This document shows positions 52,638-60,961 of a stretch of 64,000 bases of DNA, in pieces. The stretch is taken from the NCBI RefSeq assembly GCF_015277875.1, contig NZ_CP063814.1:2666001-2730000 (forward strand). Reading direction: 5' to 3'. The position numbers and the translations under genes were made by a program. The notes beneath the pieces are model-generated. The model was not told the origin of the DNA and did not search any database. It saw nothing but the letters and a program-made list of their open reading frames with translations. Source of the stretch: Microbacterium luteum (lineage in GTDB: Bacteria; Actinomycetota; Actinomycetes; Actinomycetales; Microbacteriaceae). How positions within the stretch are numbered: the first letter of the stretch is position 1; every line of letters starts with the position of its first letter.

Positions 52638-52680
52638 GAGTATCAGGAGATCGGTGGGGTGGTCAGCCTCGCGTGGCGGG
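52638..52680 (+). pseudogene. Short hipA-like remnant
   Basis: About 32 nt (52639-52670) match the hipA segment at 51509-51540 with three mismatches, and the last ~10 nt match again after a 4-nt gap. The sequence translates as EYQEIGGVVSLA, the same peptide as in the broken hipA. It directly follows the DUF805 stop. No further hipA similarity is visible beyond it. The rest of 52681-52864 shows no gene. Confidence 0.65.
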
Positions 52681-52864
52681 GGCCGCGGGTCCCGAGCCAG
52701 CCGGTATCAGAGCACCCGCATGACGCAGGTGGCGCCGGGAATGCGCGCGGCCGCGCAGTGCGCTGGCGGCGTCGACGAGAAAATGGCCGGGACGAGCCAG
52801 GAGAGCGGTCGCGACGGATGAGTTCTATCGCCGTCGCACCGATGCCCCTTCCCGGCAAGTGCCC

Positions 52865-54736
52865 TCAGCTCATCGCCTGCAGCGACTCCCACCGTTCGCG
52901 CAGTGTGCGGCGCCTGTCCGAGACGAGGAGCAGCGGGTCTCCGAGCGACCTGCTCCAGTCCTCGGGCACCGGCACGCCCAGGGCCCGGAGCATCGGCTGC
53001 GCCCGCTGCGACGGCGACCCCTTCAAGCCCAACGCGGACATCATCGCGCTCACGGTCACCCCTCCGCGCGAGGCCCGAAAGGCGTCGTTGACCGATCCGG
53101 CGATCCACAGCACGGCGGCCGCGGCTGCCGCATCGCTGGATCTGCGGCGAAAGATCGCTGGGTCGGCGGCCGCGATCCGCGCGAGGATCCGCCGCGCGGC
53201 CGTGCGCAGCTCCGTTCGCCTCGCGTCATCCGCGAAGAGATTCGCCACGGCGTCGTCCGCGAGTGCGCCCACGCCGCGCACCCGCTCGCCCACGTCGTCG
53301 GCAGTGCCCGTGAGGTCGAGCGGCTCGTCGGGCAGCGGTGTGTCATCCAGCGCCTCCATGGCCTCGGGTCCGCCGACGGCGCTCTCGACGAGCTCGATGA
53401 AGAACGACACGTCCGCGTCGTCGAACGAGGGGAACTCCGCATCGTCGTCGGCAGCGCCGTCGAGCGGCGGCAGCATCCCCATCTGCTCGAGAAGCGCTTC
53501 GGGCCCCTGTCGTCGCGGCGACGAGATCGCGTCGAGGTACTGCGGCTCGAACTCGTCGACGGCTGCAATGGTGGCGGTGGTCAGGTGCTCGGGGATGCTG
53601 CGCTCAGCGTGCGCGAACGTCACCACGTGCCGCATCACCTCGGGCACCCGCCGCAGATAAGCCGCGTCGGCGACGATCTTGCGCGGCACCAGGTCGAGCA
53701 GCGCGATCTCAACCGTGACCGGCGACCACCGCAGCGGGTCTCCGCCCAGCTGCTGCGCCCCGAGCCACAGCAGCGTCTCGACGATGTCGGCATCGTCCGA
53801 GCCCTTCCTCCTGCGCAGGCCGCGCCCGTGCGGAGAGGCCATGATCCGCTCGGCGAGCGCCTCGATCTGGTCGCTCTCGATCTCCTCCGTTGCGTACCCA
53901 CTGCCACCGGCGGGCAGAAGGCGCAGCATCCACTCGACGAGCGGACGCACCGCCGGCCACGTCTCGGTCTCGAACGGTGGATACGTGATGCGCCCGAACC
54001 GCACCGCGTCGTCGATCTTCGCCCGCGCGTCGGCCAGCGTGATCTCACGCGTGAAGGTCTCGCCCGGCGACTCCGCGCCCAGCAGGCTGTCGAGGTGGGC
54101 GACGACTTCGGCGATCGGCGCGTCGATGACAAACGCGTCTTTGACCACCGTGCCCATGTTGTGGTCGACGTAGACGAGCACCGTCATATCGCCCGCCGGC
54201 AGGTGCACTCCGAGCGCGACGTTCTCGCCGTCACCCAGCACGTGCCCCATCTGCACGGCCCGCACCGGGCGGATCTCATCCAGCCGCGTCAGCCAGGACG
54301 GGAAGGGATGCCGCCGCGCGGCGACCTCCCGATCGACACGGCGCTGCCTCACCTCGTCGCCGGCGAGCCGTGTCAGCACGAGCAGGAGCGCGTCGGTCGG
54401 CATCCGCGCCGCCTCGCGGAACATGACGATCAGCTCGTCCACGCTCGGCAGGTCGACGTCGTCGTCGGGTCGCTTCTCGAACGGCGAAGGCTCGTCCGCC
54501 GACGGGATGCCCGCCAGCAACGTGCTGGCGTAGATCAGCAGGTCGACCGGATGCGGCGAGGCGAGCGTCTTGGCGACCTCGGTCTCAAGCACGAGCATTC
54601 CGGTGTCGGCCGCGGGCTCCGGCGGCTCGAGCGGCTCCGGCGGCCGACCGAGCCCGAAGGATGCGCCGGCGGGCGACGGAGGGCGCGGGCTGCGCCGCTG
54701 CTGCGGACGACGGTTCTTCGGGCGACGGCTGCTCAC
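52865..54736 (-). CDS. Large uncharacterised protein
   Basis: 623 residues from the GTG at 54736 (VSSRRPKNRRPQQRR). TACCGT lies 6 nt before it with no ribosome site, so it is probably leaderless. The N-terminus is basic and Pro-rich; the rest is soluble, acidic and mostly helical. It includes NVALGVHLPAGDMTVLVYVDHNMGTVVKDAFVID (strand-like) and repeated hydrophobic helices (IVETLLWLGAQQLGG, AAAVLWIAGSVNDAF). No nuclease, protease or ATP motif is evident. It may belong to an actinobacterial family of unknown function. It is divergent from the small Cys-rich gene at 54816. Confidence 0.72.
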   Translation of the reverse strand: MSSRRPKNRRPQQRRSPRPPSPAGASFGLGRPPEPLEPPEPAADTGMLVLETEVAKTLASPHPVDLLIYASTLLAGIPSADEPSPFEKRPDDDVDLPSVDELIVMFREAARMPTDALLLVLTRLAGDEVRQRRVDREVAARRHPFPSWLTRLDEIRPVRAVQMGHVLGDGENVALGVHLPAGDMTVLVYVDHNMGTVVKDAFVIDAPIAEVVAHLDSLLGAESPGETFTREITLADARAKIDDAVRFGRITYPPFETETWPAVRPLVEWMLRLLPAGGSGYATEEIESDQIEALAERIMASPHGRGLRRRKGSDDADIVETLLWLGAQQLGGDPLRWSPVTVEIALLDLVPRKIVADAAYLRRVPEVMRHVVTFAHAERSIPEHLTTATIAAVDEFEPQYLDAISSPRRQGPEALLEQMGMLPPLDGAADDDAEFPSFDDADVSFFIELVESAVGGPEAMEALDDTPLPDEPLDLTGTADDVGERVRGVGALADDAVANLFADDARRTELRTAARRILARIAAADPAIFRRRSSDAAAAAAVLWIAGSVNDAFRASRGGVTVSAMMSALGLKGSPSQRAQPMLRALGVPVPEDWSRSLGDPLLLVSDRRRTLRERWESLQAMS

Positions 54737-54815
54737 CCGACGACGGTATCGCGCCTCTGTCGCGAACGCGCCGGCCTCCGCTATGGTTCCAGCACACGCG
54801 GAGCGGAGGGTTCCC

Positions 54816-55136
54816 ATGGCGCACGACCTGACGACGCCCTACGTGCCCGGGCCGCCTCTCGAGGTCGACCTCCCCTCCGGATGGACCTTCACCGCGGATG
54901 CTGCCGGCCACGTCGCCGGAAGCGGCCCCTGTCCGTGGTGTCTCGGGCCCGCGTATGGCCCACCGCTCCTCGGTGCCGATAGCGATACAGCCGACAGCGA
55001 CGCCGACACAGACAGCGGGCCGACGACGAGGGAGTTCATCGCGGCGTGCAGCTGCGGTGGTCCGCACGGCAAGGACCACCAGCCGACGTGCGGTCGCACC
55101 TTCCTCGTGCGTGTCCCTCGAGAGGGGGCGCCGTGA
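54816..55136 (+). CDS. Small Cys-rich (zinc-ribbon-like) protein
   Basis: 106 residues from an ATG with GGAGGG 5 nt upstream. GPCPWCLGPAYGP and AACSCGGPHGKDHQPTCGRTF contain paired Cys/His residues that could bind one zinc. An Asp/Thr/Ser-rich linker (DSDTADSDADTDSG) joins them. Its stop overlaps the GTG of the next gene (GTGA), so it is translationally coupled to a membrane protein. TATGGT at 54782-54787 may be the -10. Function unknown. Confidence 0.72.
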   Translation: MAHDLTTPYVPGPPLEVDLPSGWTFTADAAGHVAGSGPCPWCLGPAYGPPLLGADSDTADSDADTDSGPTTREFIAACSCGGPHGKDHQPTCGRTFLVRVPREGAP

Positions 55137-55711
55137 CCGCCCCGCATGATCTCGCTGCCCTCAAGCAGCTGCAGGACCACCGCGCCGGCGAGCTGGCGCG
55201 TGTGCGCACGCGCGCCGAGAAGTGGATCCCGGGTCTCGCTGCGGTCACCGGGGTGCTGACCACGGCCGTGGTCGTGAAGGGTGCCGAGACCTTCACGAAG
55301 GCTCCCGCGTCCACCCAGTTCACGATCATCGCGCTGATGATCGTCGGTGCTGTGGCCGTGGGCACCGGCGTCTTCTGCGCCTACGCTGCGGCGCACGGAA
55401 ATCCGTTCGGCGACGACGAGCTGTCGCGTCGCGCCGATCAGCAGAAGGTGGATGGCGCGTACGAGGACTGGAACGCGGCAGTGCGCGCAGAGGTCTCGCG
55501 CGCACGTCGATTGCTCACTGCGGCGGTCATCGCCACACTTGTCGGCACGGCGAGCCTTGGGACGGCGGTGGTGGTGACGTGGTTCGCGCCGGCGACCGGT
55601 TCCGGCGCCACCACGTGCCTCGTCACCGATGACGGTCTCGTGCGCATCGAGGGCACGGCACCGGTCGTGGTCGACGGCGAGCTGCGCATCGTGCCGTGCG
55701 CCGCCACGTGA
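55133..55711 (+). CDS. Hypothetical membrane protein
   Basis: 192 residues from a GTG overlapping the upstream stop. After an amphipathic helix there are three hydrophobic segments (WIPGLAAVTGVLTTAVVV, FTIIALMIVGAVAVGTGVF, LLTAAVIATLVGTASLGTAVVV) and a small C-terminal domain containing two Cys (TTCLVTDDGLVR ... RIVPCAAT). It probably works with the coupled zinc-ribbon-like protein at the membrane. No known family recognised. Confidence 0.72.
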   Translation: MTAPHDLAALKQLQDHRAGELARVRTRAEKWIPGLAAVTGVLTTAVVVKGAETFTKAPASTQFTIIALMIVGAVAVGTGVFCAYAAAHGNPFGDDELSRRADQQKVDGAYEDWNAAVRAEVSRARRLLTAAVIATLVGTASLGTAVVVTWFAPATGSGATTCLVTDDGLVRIEGTAPVVVDGELRIVPCAAT

Positions 55712-55789
55712 CGACGGCTGCCGCGTGATGCGATCAGCCGGGCGTCGTGGCCTATGCGTCACGACGGCGAGGACGTCGGAGCGGCGAGG

Positions 55790-55832
55790 CTTTCTTCCTT
55801 TACGTCCACCTTTCTTCCTCGCGAGATAGTAT
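55790..55832 (+). promoter_or_regulatory. vapBC promoter with direct repeats
   Basis: CTTTCTTCCT occurs twice, at 55790 and 55810 (20-nt period), just upstream of TAGTAT (55827-55832), which ends 6 nt before the vapB ATG. The repeats overlap the expected -35 region and may be the site of VapBC autorepression. Confidence 0.55.
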
Positions 55833-55838
55833 GCGGAT

Positions 55839-56093
55839 ATGGCGCTCAACATCAAAGACCCGGAGGCCGACCGCCTCGCCCGGGCGCTCGCCGCCGCCAC
55901 CGGTGAGAGCATCACCGTCGCCGCACGCGCCGCGTTCGCCGAGCGCCTTGCACGGGTACAGGCGCGAGACACCGCGCCCGAGGTGCTCGCCGAGCTCGAG
56001 AGCATCATCGCGCGAGCGCGAGAACGCGAGACGCTCGACGACCGAACCACGGATGAGATCCTCGGCTACGACGAAGCCGGACTGCCCACGTGA
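55839..56093 (+). CDS. vapB: VapB-type antitoxin
   Basis: 84 residues. ALNIKDPEADRLARALAAATGESITVAARAAFAERL is the N-terminal DNA-binding segment of the Rv0623/VapB (PSK) antitoxin type. The acidic C-terminal part (RTTDEILGYDEAGLPT) is the region that wraps the toxin. Leaderless start: TAGTAT, 6 nt, ATG. Its stop overlaps the vapC GTG. It neutralises VapC and, with it, probably represses the promoter. Confidence 0.9.
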   Translation: MALNIKDPEADRLARALAAATGESITVAARAAFAERLARVQARDTAPEVLAELESIIARARERETLDDRTTDEILGYDEAGLPT

Positions 56094-56488
56094 CCATCGC
56101 CGTCGACACCTCGGCGCTCATGGCGATCGTGCTCGGCGAGCGCGACGCCCTCCCCTTCGCCCGCGCACTCGCTGCGAACACCGGCGACGCGTGTGTCAGC
56201 GCTGCGACGCTGGTCGAGGCCACGATCGTCGCCGAAGCACGCCAGGGCAGTGCTGCCGCGCAAGACCTCGCGGCCGTGCTGCGGGAGACGCGCATCCGCA
56301 TCGTTCCGCTCGATGCCACGCAGGCGTCGATCGCGTCGGCCGCGTGGCGCCGCTTCGGCAAAGGGCGCCATACCGCCGCACTCAACCTTGGCGACTGCTA
56401 CTCCTACGCGCTCGCTCGACACTTGGGCGCCCCGCTGCTTTTCAAGGGCGACGGCTTCAGGCAGACCGATATCGCGCCGGTCCTCTGA
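56090..56488 (+). CDS. vapC: VapC-type PIN-domain ribonuclease toxin
   Basis: 132 residues, the usual VapC length. The PIN acidic residues are D6 (IAVDTSALMAI), E43 (TLVEATIV), D101 (LGDCYSYALA) and D120 (LFKGDGF). All are present, so the nuclease looks intact. Such toxins cut tRNA or rRNA when freed from the antitoxin. The GTG start overlaps the vapB stop. A dispersed repeat copy begins about 23 nt after its stop. Confidence 0.92.
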   Translation: MTIAVDTSALMAIVLGERDALPFARALAANTGDACVSAATLVEATIVAEARQGSAAAQDLAAVLRETRIRIVPLDATQASIASAAWRRFGKGRHTAALNLGDCYSYALARHLGAPLLFKGDGFRQTDIAPVL

Positions 56489-56511
56489 CCGGACTCGAAC
56501 CCGCCTAGCCG

Positions 56512-56541
56512 GGTCGTCGAGCGAGCGGAGTGAGACGAAAC
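56512..56541 (+). repeat. Dispersed repeat copy, short form
   Basis: A 30-nt short-form copy with two changes from the 11648 copy, plus orientation, between the vapC stop and the convergent HNH gene. Confidence 0.8.
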
Positions 56542-56575
56542 GTCCGGTCGCGCATCTACCCGCTGACCTCCCGGG

Positions 56576-57937
56576 TCAGAACGGCGCGACGACCTCATCG
56601 GCTGGGTCCTGAGCCGGTGGCGGGTCGGGCATGAACACGACGCGCGGTGGTGGATCGTCGGTGTACTTCAACCCGGAGGGCGCGGTGAACCGCAACCTGC
56701 CACCCGGTTCTTGCACGACCGTCCACCCGGCTGCCTGTTTCATCGTGTGGTGTCGTTTGCAGAACGCCCCGACATTGTCGACGTCGGTCTTGCCGCCCAG
56801 CGCCCAGTCTTCCCGGTGATCCCAGTCGCAATCCCGGGCGGGGCGTCGGCACCCGGGGAACCGGCACCGGATATCCCGCGCCACCAGGTACCGCTTCTGC
56901 TCCGCCGTCACGAACCGGCGATCAACCGCCAGCACGGCACCGGTGACGGGGTCGAGGAACACCCGGTCGAAGCTCGGAACGTTGCCCGCAAGGATCTTCG
57001 CCGTTTCGGGGTCCACCGCGCACTTCCCGTCCAGCTCCGCCCCACCGGTGGTGGTTCCTGCGAGCGTTGTCGCCGGCACCGTCACCTGCACGTGAGCTCG
57101 GATCGCACCCAACCCACCCTCGACCGCGGTCGGGTCAACCGACGGTGAGGAGGTCAGCATCATGTCCAACAGCACGTCGGTGCGGATCTGATCCAGCGTC
57201 CGCTCATCGAACCAGACGCTGTCCGACTCTCGCTCCTCGGGCTCCCCAGCGGCATCGCGCTCGGCAGCTTCCCGGCGCACCGCGCGATCGGCGGCCTTGA
57301 TCGCCTTCCCCTGCCGGGTCAGCCGGTCATGCACACCATGCACCTCCACCGACGGCCCGATCACCCCCAGCATCGACATTCCGTCGCGAAGGTCTTCCAC
57401 CCACACCCGCCGGTCCAGCACCGCCTCATCGTGCCGCTCCTGCATCGACTTCGGGTTGTGCTTATCCGCCACCTGCTCCGCAAACGGCCTCACGCGCCCG
57501 GCGGAGGTCGTCTCCGCGTAAGCGAGCACCTCGGCTTCGTACGCGGCACGCACCTCATCGTCGGAAAGATCCGCGCCGGCATCGACGACCACCCGCACAT
57601 GCGCACGAGACACCCGCCCCTCACGCCACGCCTCCCACGACGGCCCGAACTGCGTCACCGTGCGGTGCGCCTCGAACAACTGCGTCTGCAACGTGCGATC
57701 ACTCACCCTCGCATCCACGGCCAGCTCCGCGGCCATCGACCGCAAAGGCATCTCCCGCTCCCGCGTCGACGCATCACGCAACCGCGACATCTGCTCCTGC
57801 GCCAGCTCGTACGCGTCAGCATGCGTCCGCGCCAACTCCGCCTCCGCAGCCGCAATCACCACCCGCAGCCGACGTGCCTCAGCGACCAGTTCACGCGTGC
57901 GAGCGGCGTCCAACTTCCGCCGATCCTCTTTCGTCAT
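56576..57937 (-). CDS. DUF222 / HNH endonuclease (13E12-repeat type), copy 2
   Basis: 453 residues (MTKEDRRKLDAARTREL). DUF222 and HNH domains are almost identical to copy 1 at 48751, including the whole C-terminal ~215 residues (RFPGCRRPARDCDWDHREDW, CKRHH) apart from a few changes. The linker is shorter (RDAAGEPEERESDS). The two copies share orientation and about 50 nt of similar upstream sequence (CTGACTACCTCGAG here, CCGACTACTTCGAG there, plus-strand reading). They are therefore recent duplicates and could recombine to delete the ~7.8 kb between them. Confidence 0.92.
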   Translation of the reverse strand: MTKEDRRKLDAARTRELVAEARRLRVVIAAAEAELARTHADAYELAQEQMSRLRDASTREREMPLRSMAAELAVDARVSDRTLQTQLFEAHRTVTQFGPSWEAWREGRVSRAHVRVVVDAGADLSDDEVRAAYEAEVLAYAETTSAGRVRPFAEQVADKHNPKSMQERHDEAVLDRRVWVEDLRDGMSMLGVIGPSVEVHGVHDRLTRQGKAIKAADRAVRREAAERDAAGEPEERESDSVWFDERTLDQIRTDVLLDMMLTSSPSVDPTAVEGGLGAIRAHVQVTVPATTLAGTTTGGAELDGKCAVDPETAKILAGNVPSFDRVFLDPVTGAVLAVDRRFVTAEQKRYLVARDIRCRFPGCRRPARDCDWDHREDWALGGKTDVDNVGAFCKRHHTMKQAAGWTVVQEPGGRLRFTAPSGLKYTDDPPPRVVFMPDPPPAQDPADEVVAPF

Positions 57938-58267
57938 CGCAGCCCCCGCGTCGATTTCTGACTACCTCGAGGGTAGAACATATATACGACACTTAGTGGG
58001 ACATGCTCTCAATTCGTGAAGAAGAGACGCTGTCCTCGTGGCGACCTCGCGCGCAACCGTTCATTGACGGCGAGTGGGCTCGTGGCGCGACGTGCGCCAT
58101 CCGCACCGTCCTCGTCCGCGGACATCCCGACCACGGACGGGCCTCAGCCGACACGTGTCTCAGCCTCGGCGCACACCTCCGACTGCGTCCGACTGCGTCC
58201 GAGATGACAGACGGTCGCCGCTGAGGCCGACCCCAGCGGTCGCTTCAAGACTGCCGACGCCTCCCGT
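57938..58267. other. 330-nt intergenic region without a recognisable gene
   Basis: It contains the AT-rich promoter region of the HNH gene (around 57970-58010) and a micro-repeat of GTCCGACTGC at 58178-58205. Short open frames are Arg/Ser rich and unconvincing. Confidence 0.5.
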
Positions 58268-59755
58268 TCACTGCGCCTTCGCGGGCTCGAAGGAGGACAG
58301 CGTCGCATCGAAGTCACCGCCGCCGATGTCGAACATCGGAGTCATCCAGTGGTAGAAGTTGTCACCGCGCGCGCGGAGCTGCCGGTACAGCTCACGCATC
58401 AGCTGCGATCGCGTGTCGGCGTAGGCGTCATCGTCGATGCGGTTCACCAGTTCGTGCGGATCGCGCAGCAGGTCATAGAGCTCGTTGACCGACTCCGGAT
58501 TGACGACGAGCTTGTGCGTGCGGGTGCGGAGCATTCGCTGCGGATACGGGAAGTGGTGACCGTGGTACTCGCAGAGGATGCTCTCGGCCCACTCCGGGTG
58601 GTCGCCGCGAACCAGCGGGAGGAGCGATCGGCTGTCCACGGCCGGCGCAGTGTCACGGCCGGCGATGTCGAGGATCGTCGCGGTGAAGTCGGTGAGCGAG
58701 ACGAACTCCTCCCGCACCTGCCCGGCCGGCTCACCGGGCAGGCGAATGAGTCCCGGGATGCGGTAGACCTCCTCATACATCGCGGGACCCTTGTCGTGAA
58801 GTCGATGAGCCCCGGTGAATTCCCCATGGTCGGCGGTCATCATGACGGCCGTCGAATCCGTCAGCCCGAGCCGGTCGACGGCGTCGAGGATGCGGCCGAT
58901 CTCGTGGTCGATCATCGTGATGTAGCCCCAGTACGCGGCGATGAGCTTGCGACTCGTCTCTTCGCTGAGGGTGTCGAATGTCCACAGCCCGCAGTAGTTC
59001 GCCTGCACAGGGGGCTTGTTCTCGAACGTCTCCGCGACCGAGACCGGCAGTTCGACGAGGTCGGGATCGTACATGTCGAAGAACTCGTCCGGCAGGATGT
59101 ACGGCAGGTGCGGACCGAAGAAGTGGGTGGCAAGGAAAAACGGGGCGGGCTCGTGACCGTCAGAACCCGCGGCGAAGCGCTCCAGCATCTCGATCGTGCG
59201 ATCGGCGAGGTAATGCTCGAACGTCGCCTCGAGCGGTTGATGGAGTCGCGCGGCGAGAAGATTGCCCTCGGAACCGTTCGGCGTCGTCCCTCTCACCTTG
59301 TCGCTGATCGCGTACGCGGGAAGCCCGCGCTCGGCGAGATAGGCGAGGTAGTCGGGATGATCGACGGGGTTGTGCCAGCCTTCGAAGTGGGGCCCTTCGA
59401 AGCCGTACGAGGAGGCCTGTTTGCGAACACCGCCGTGCCACTTCCCAAGGAGGCCCAGGTTGTACCCCGCCGCCCTCAGGTCCTCCGCGAAGGTGAACTG
59501 GCCGTCCGCGAGATCTTCGAGGTAGCCCACGTTCCGCTCATAGTTGGCCAGCAGCTTGTGCCGAAAGGGGGCGGCACCGGTGAGCAGGCTGGCCCGCGCA
59601 GGCGTGCAGATCGCCGTTGGGGTGAATGTCTCGGCGAACCGGGTGCCCGTGGCGGCGAGGCGATCGAGGTGCGGCGTGCGCACCACCTCGTTGCCGTAAC
59701 TGCCCAACGTCGACTGGGTGTGCTGGTCGGTCATGAGGAAGAGAATGTTGGTCAT
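58268..59755 (-). CDS. Sulfatase (formylglycine-dependent, S1 type)
   Basis: 495 residues from the ATG at 59755 (MTNILFLMTDQHT). The sulfatase signature CTPARASLLTG begins at C50, the Cys converted to formylglycine. LGLLGKWHGG, HFFGPHLPYILP and MMTADHGEFTGAHRL supply the remaining metal and substrate residues. No signal peptide, so a cytosolic enzyme removing sulfate from imported glycans or small esters. It lies 40 nt downstream of the LacI gene on the same strand. The frame before 59755 overlaps the LacI 3' end and is discarded. Confidence 0.93.
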   Translation of the reverse strand: MTNILFLMTDQHTQSTLGSYGNEVVRTPHLDRLAATGTRFAETFTPTAICTPARASLLTGAAPFRHKLLANYERNVGYLEDLADGQFTFAEDLRAAGYNLGLLGKWHGGVRKQASSYGFEGPHFEGWHNPVDHPDYLAYLAERGLPAYAISDKVRGTTPNGSEGNLLAARLHQPLEATFEHYLADRTIEMLERFAAGSDGHEPAPFFLATHFFGPHLPYILPDEFFDMYDPDLVELPVSVAETFENKPPVQANYCGLWTFDTLSEETSRKLIAAYWGYITMIDHEIGRILDAVDRLGLTDSTAVMMTADHGEFTGAHRLHDKGPAMYEEVYRIPGLIRLPGEPAGQVREEFVSLTDFTATILDIAGRDTAPAVDSRSLLPLVRGDHPEWAESILCEYHGHHFPYPQRMLRTRTHKLVVNPESVNELYDLLRDPHELVNRIDDDAYADTRSQLMRELYRQLRARGDNFYHWMTPMFDIGGGDFDATLSSFEPAKAQ

Positions 59756-59795
59756 ACGGGAGTTGCGCGCCTTCCGGGGACGGGATGGATGCTGA

Positions 59796-60809
59796 TCATG
59801 CTCGGATCCGCTCTCCCTCGCATCGCATGAGGCGGAACGGCACTTCATGGTGACCGCCCGGGAGCTCGGCGGGTGCCGCAAGGAGATCGAGGATCATCCT
59901 CGACGCCGCTTCCACCCCCGAGTCGACGGTGGCGAAGGGAGGGATAGAGAAGCGCCCCTCCTCGATGTCGTCGAATCCGATGACATCGACATCGCGCGGA
60001 ACGGCGACGCCGTGGGCTCCGAGTGAGTACAGCGCGCCGAGCGCGAGCGTGTCGTTGAAGCACATGAGTGCGTCGAAGGCCGCACCGCGCTCGATCAGCG
60101 CGTCGACGGCTCGCGATCCTTCTGCGCGGTTGAACGGCCCGACCGGGCAGAGCAGCGGTTCGAGGAGCGGGATACCGGCTCCGGCGAGCGCCTGACGGTA
60201 GCCGACGAATCGCTGACGGGAGGTCGCCGTCGACCCCTCGTGCTGGACGCCCACCGCCGCGATCCGCGTGCGCCCGCGCGATATCAGATAGTCCGTCGCG
60301 GCGTGCGCGGCGGCGACATTGTCGATGCCGACGTGTGTGATGCCGGCCGGGACGACAGCGCGGCCGTGCTCACCGACGACAACCATCGGGGTGCGTGAGC
60401 GACGTTCTTCGAGGTCAGCCTTTGTGATGGAGAGAGGGCTCAGAACCAGCCCGTCGAGCGCCGGCATCCCCTCAGCCTCAGCGAATGCCATTTCTGCGGC
60501 GCGGTCGCCGCCGGTCTGGGCGATCAGCACCGTCTGGCGTCGCTCCTGGGCCGTCGCGACGAACTGCGCCGCGAATTCGGCGAAGTACGGTTCGCGAAGA
60601 TCGGGAACGGCGAGGGCGAGCAGACCGCTCGATCCGCCGCGCAGCTGACGCGCAGCGAGGTTGGGCCGATAGTCCAGTTCGCGGATGGCGGCAAGGATGC
60701 GTGCGCGCATGTCGTCGCTGACCCACCCCGTGCCGTTGACGACGTTCGAGACCGTCTTCGCGCTGACGCCCACGACGGCGGCAACGTCCGCCAATGTCAC
60801 ACGAGCCAT
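59796..60809 (-). CDS. LacI-family transcriptional regulator
   Basis: 337 residues. The HTH is VTLADVAAVVGVSAKTVSNVVNGTGWVSDDMRARI with the hinge helix RPNLAARQLRGG, then a periplasmic-binding-protein-like effector domain (VIGFDDIEEGRFSIPPFATVD). The ATG at 60809 is 6 nt from GGGAGG; the ATG one codon earlier is closer. It is divergent from the ABC permease operon and cotranscribed with the sulfatase. Two TTCAACG(T/C)TGAA palindromes between the divergent genes, with the central CG typical of LacI sites, are its likely operators. Confidence 0.94.
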   Translation of the reverse strand: MARVTLADVAAVVGVSAKTVSNVVNGTGWVSDDMRARILAAIRELDYRPNLAARQLRGGSSGLLALAVPDLREPYFAEFAAQFVATAQERRQTVLIAQTGGDRAAEMAFAEAEGMPALDGLVLSPLSITKADLEERRSRTPMVVVGEHGRAVVPAGITHVGIDNVAAAHAATDYLISRGRTRIAAVGVQHEGSTATSRQRFVGYRQALAGAGIPLLEPLLCPVGPFNRAEGSRAVDALIERGAAFDALMCFNDTLALGALYSLGAHGVAVPRDVDVIGFDDIEEGRFSIPPFATVDSGVEAASRMILDLLAAPAELPGGHHEVPFRLMRCEGERIRA

Positions 60810-60865
60810 CATCGCCCTCCCGTCATGCTCTACGAGGCCCACCATAGCCCGAAACGGCCGCTTGC

Positions 60866-60946
60866 GTTCAACGCTGAACTATGTCACGATCTCGTCAACC
60901 CGATGACTTCTCGATGTCCCGTCGGGCAAGTAGTTCAACGTTGAAT
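60866..60946. promoter_or_regulatory. Two LacI-type operators in the divergent promoter region
   Basis: GTTCAACGCTGAAC at 60866-60879 and GTTCAACGTTGAAT at 60933-60946. The second contains the perfect 12-bp palindrome TTCAACGTTGAA. Centres are 67 bp apart, which would allow looping. The second site overlaps the likely transcription start of the permease operon. Confidence 0.78.
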
Positions 60947-60961
60947 TAATGGCGAAGGAGC

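Noticed and set aside
56485..56520. GGTTCGAGTCC on the minus strand, resembling a tRNA T-loop
   Set aside because: The flanking bases do not form the 5-bp T-stem and no D-arm, anticodon arm or acceptor stem is found. It lies at the end of vapC.
58003..58224. 73-codon open frame between HNH copy 2 and the sulfatase
   Set aside because: No ribosome site, no recognisable domain, and includes a simple micro-repeat.
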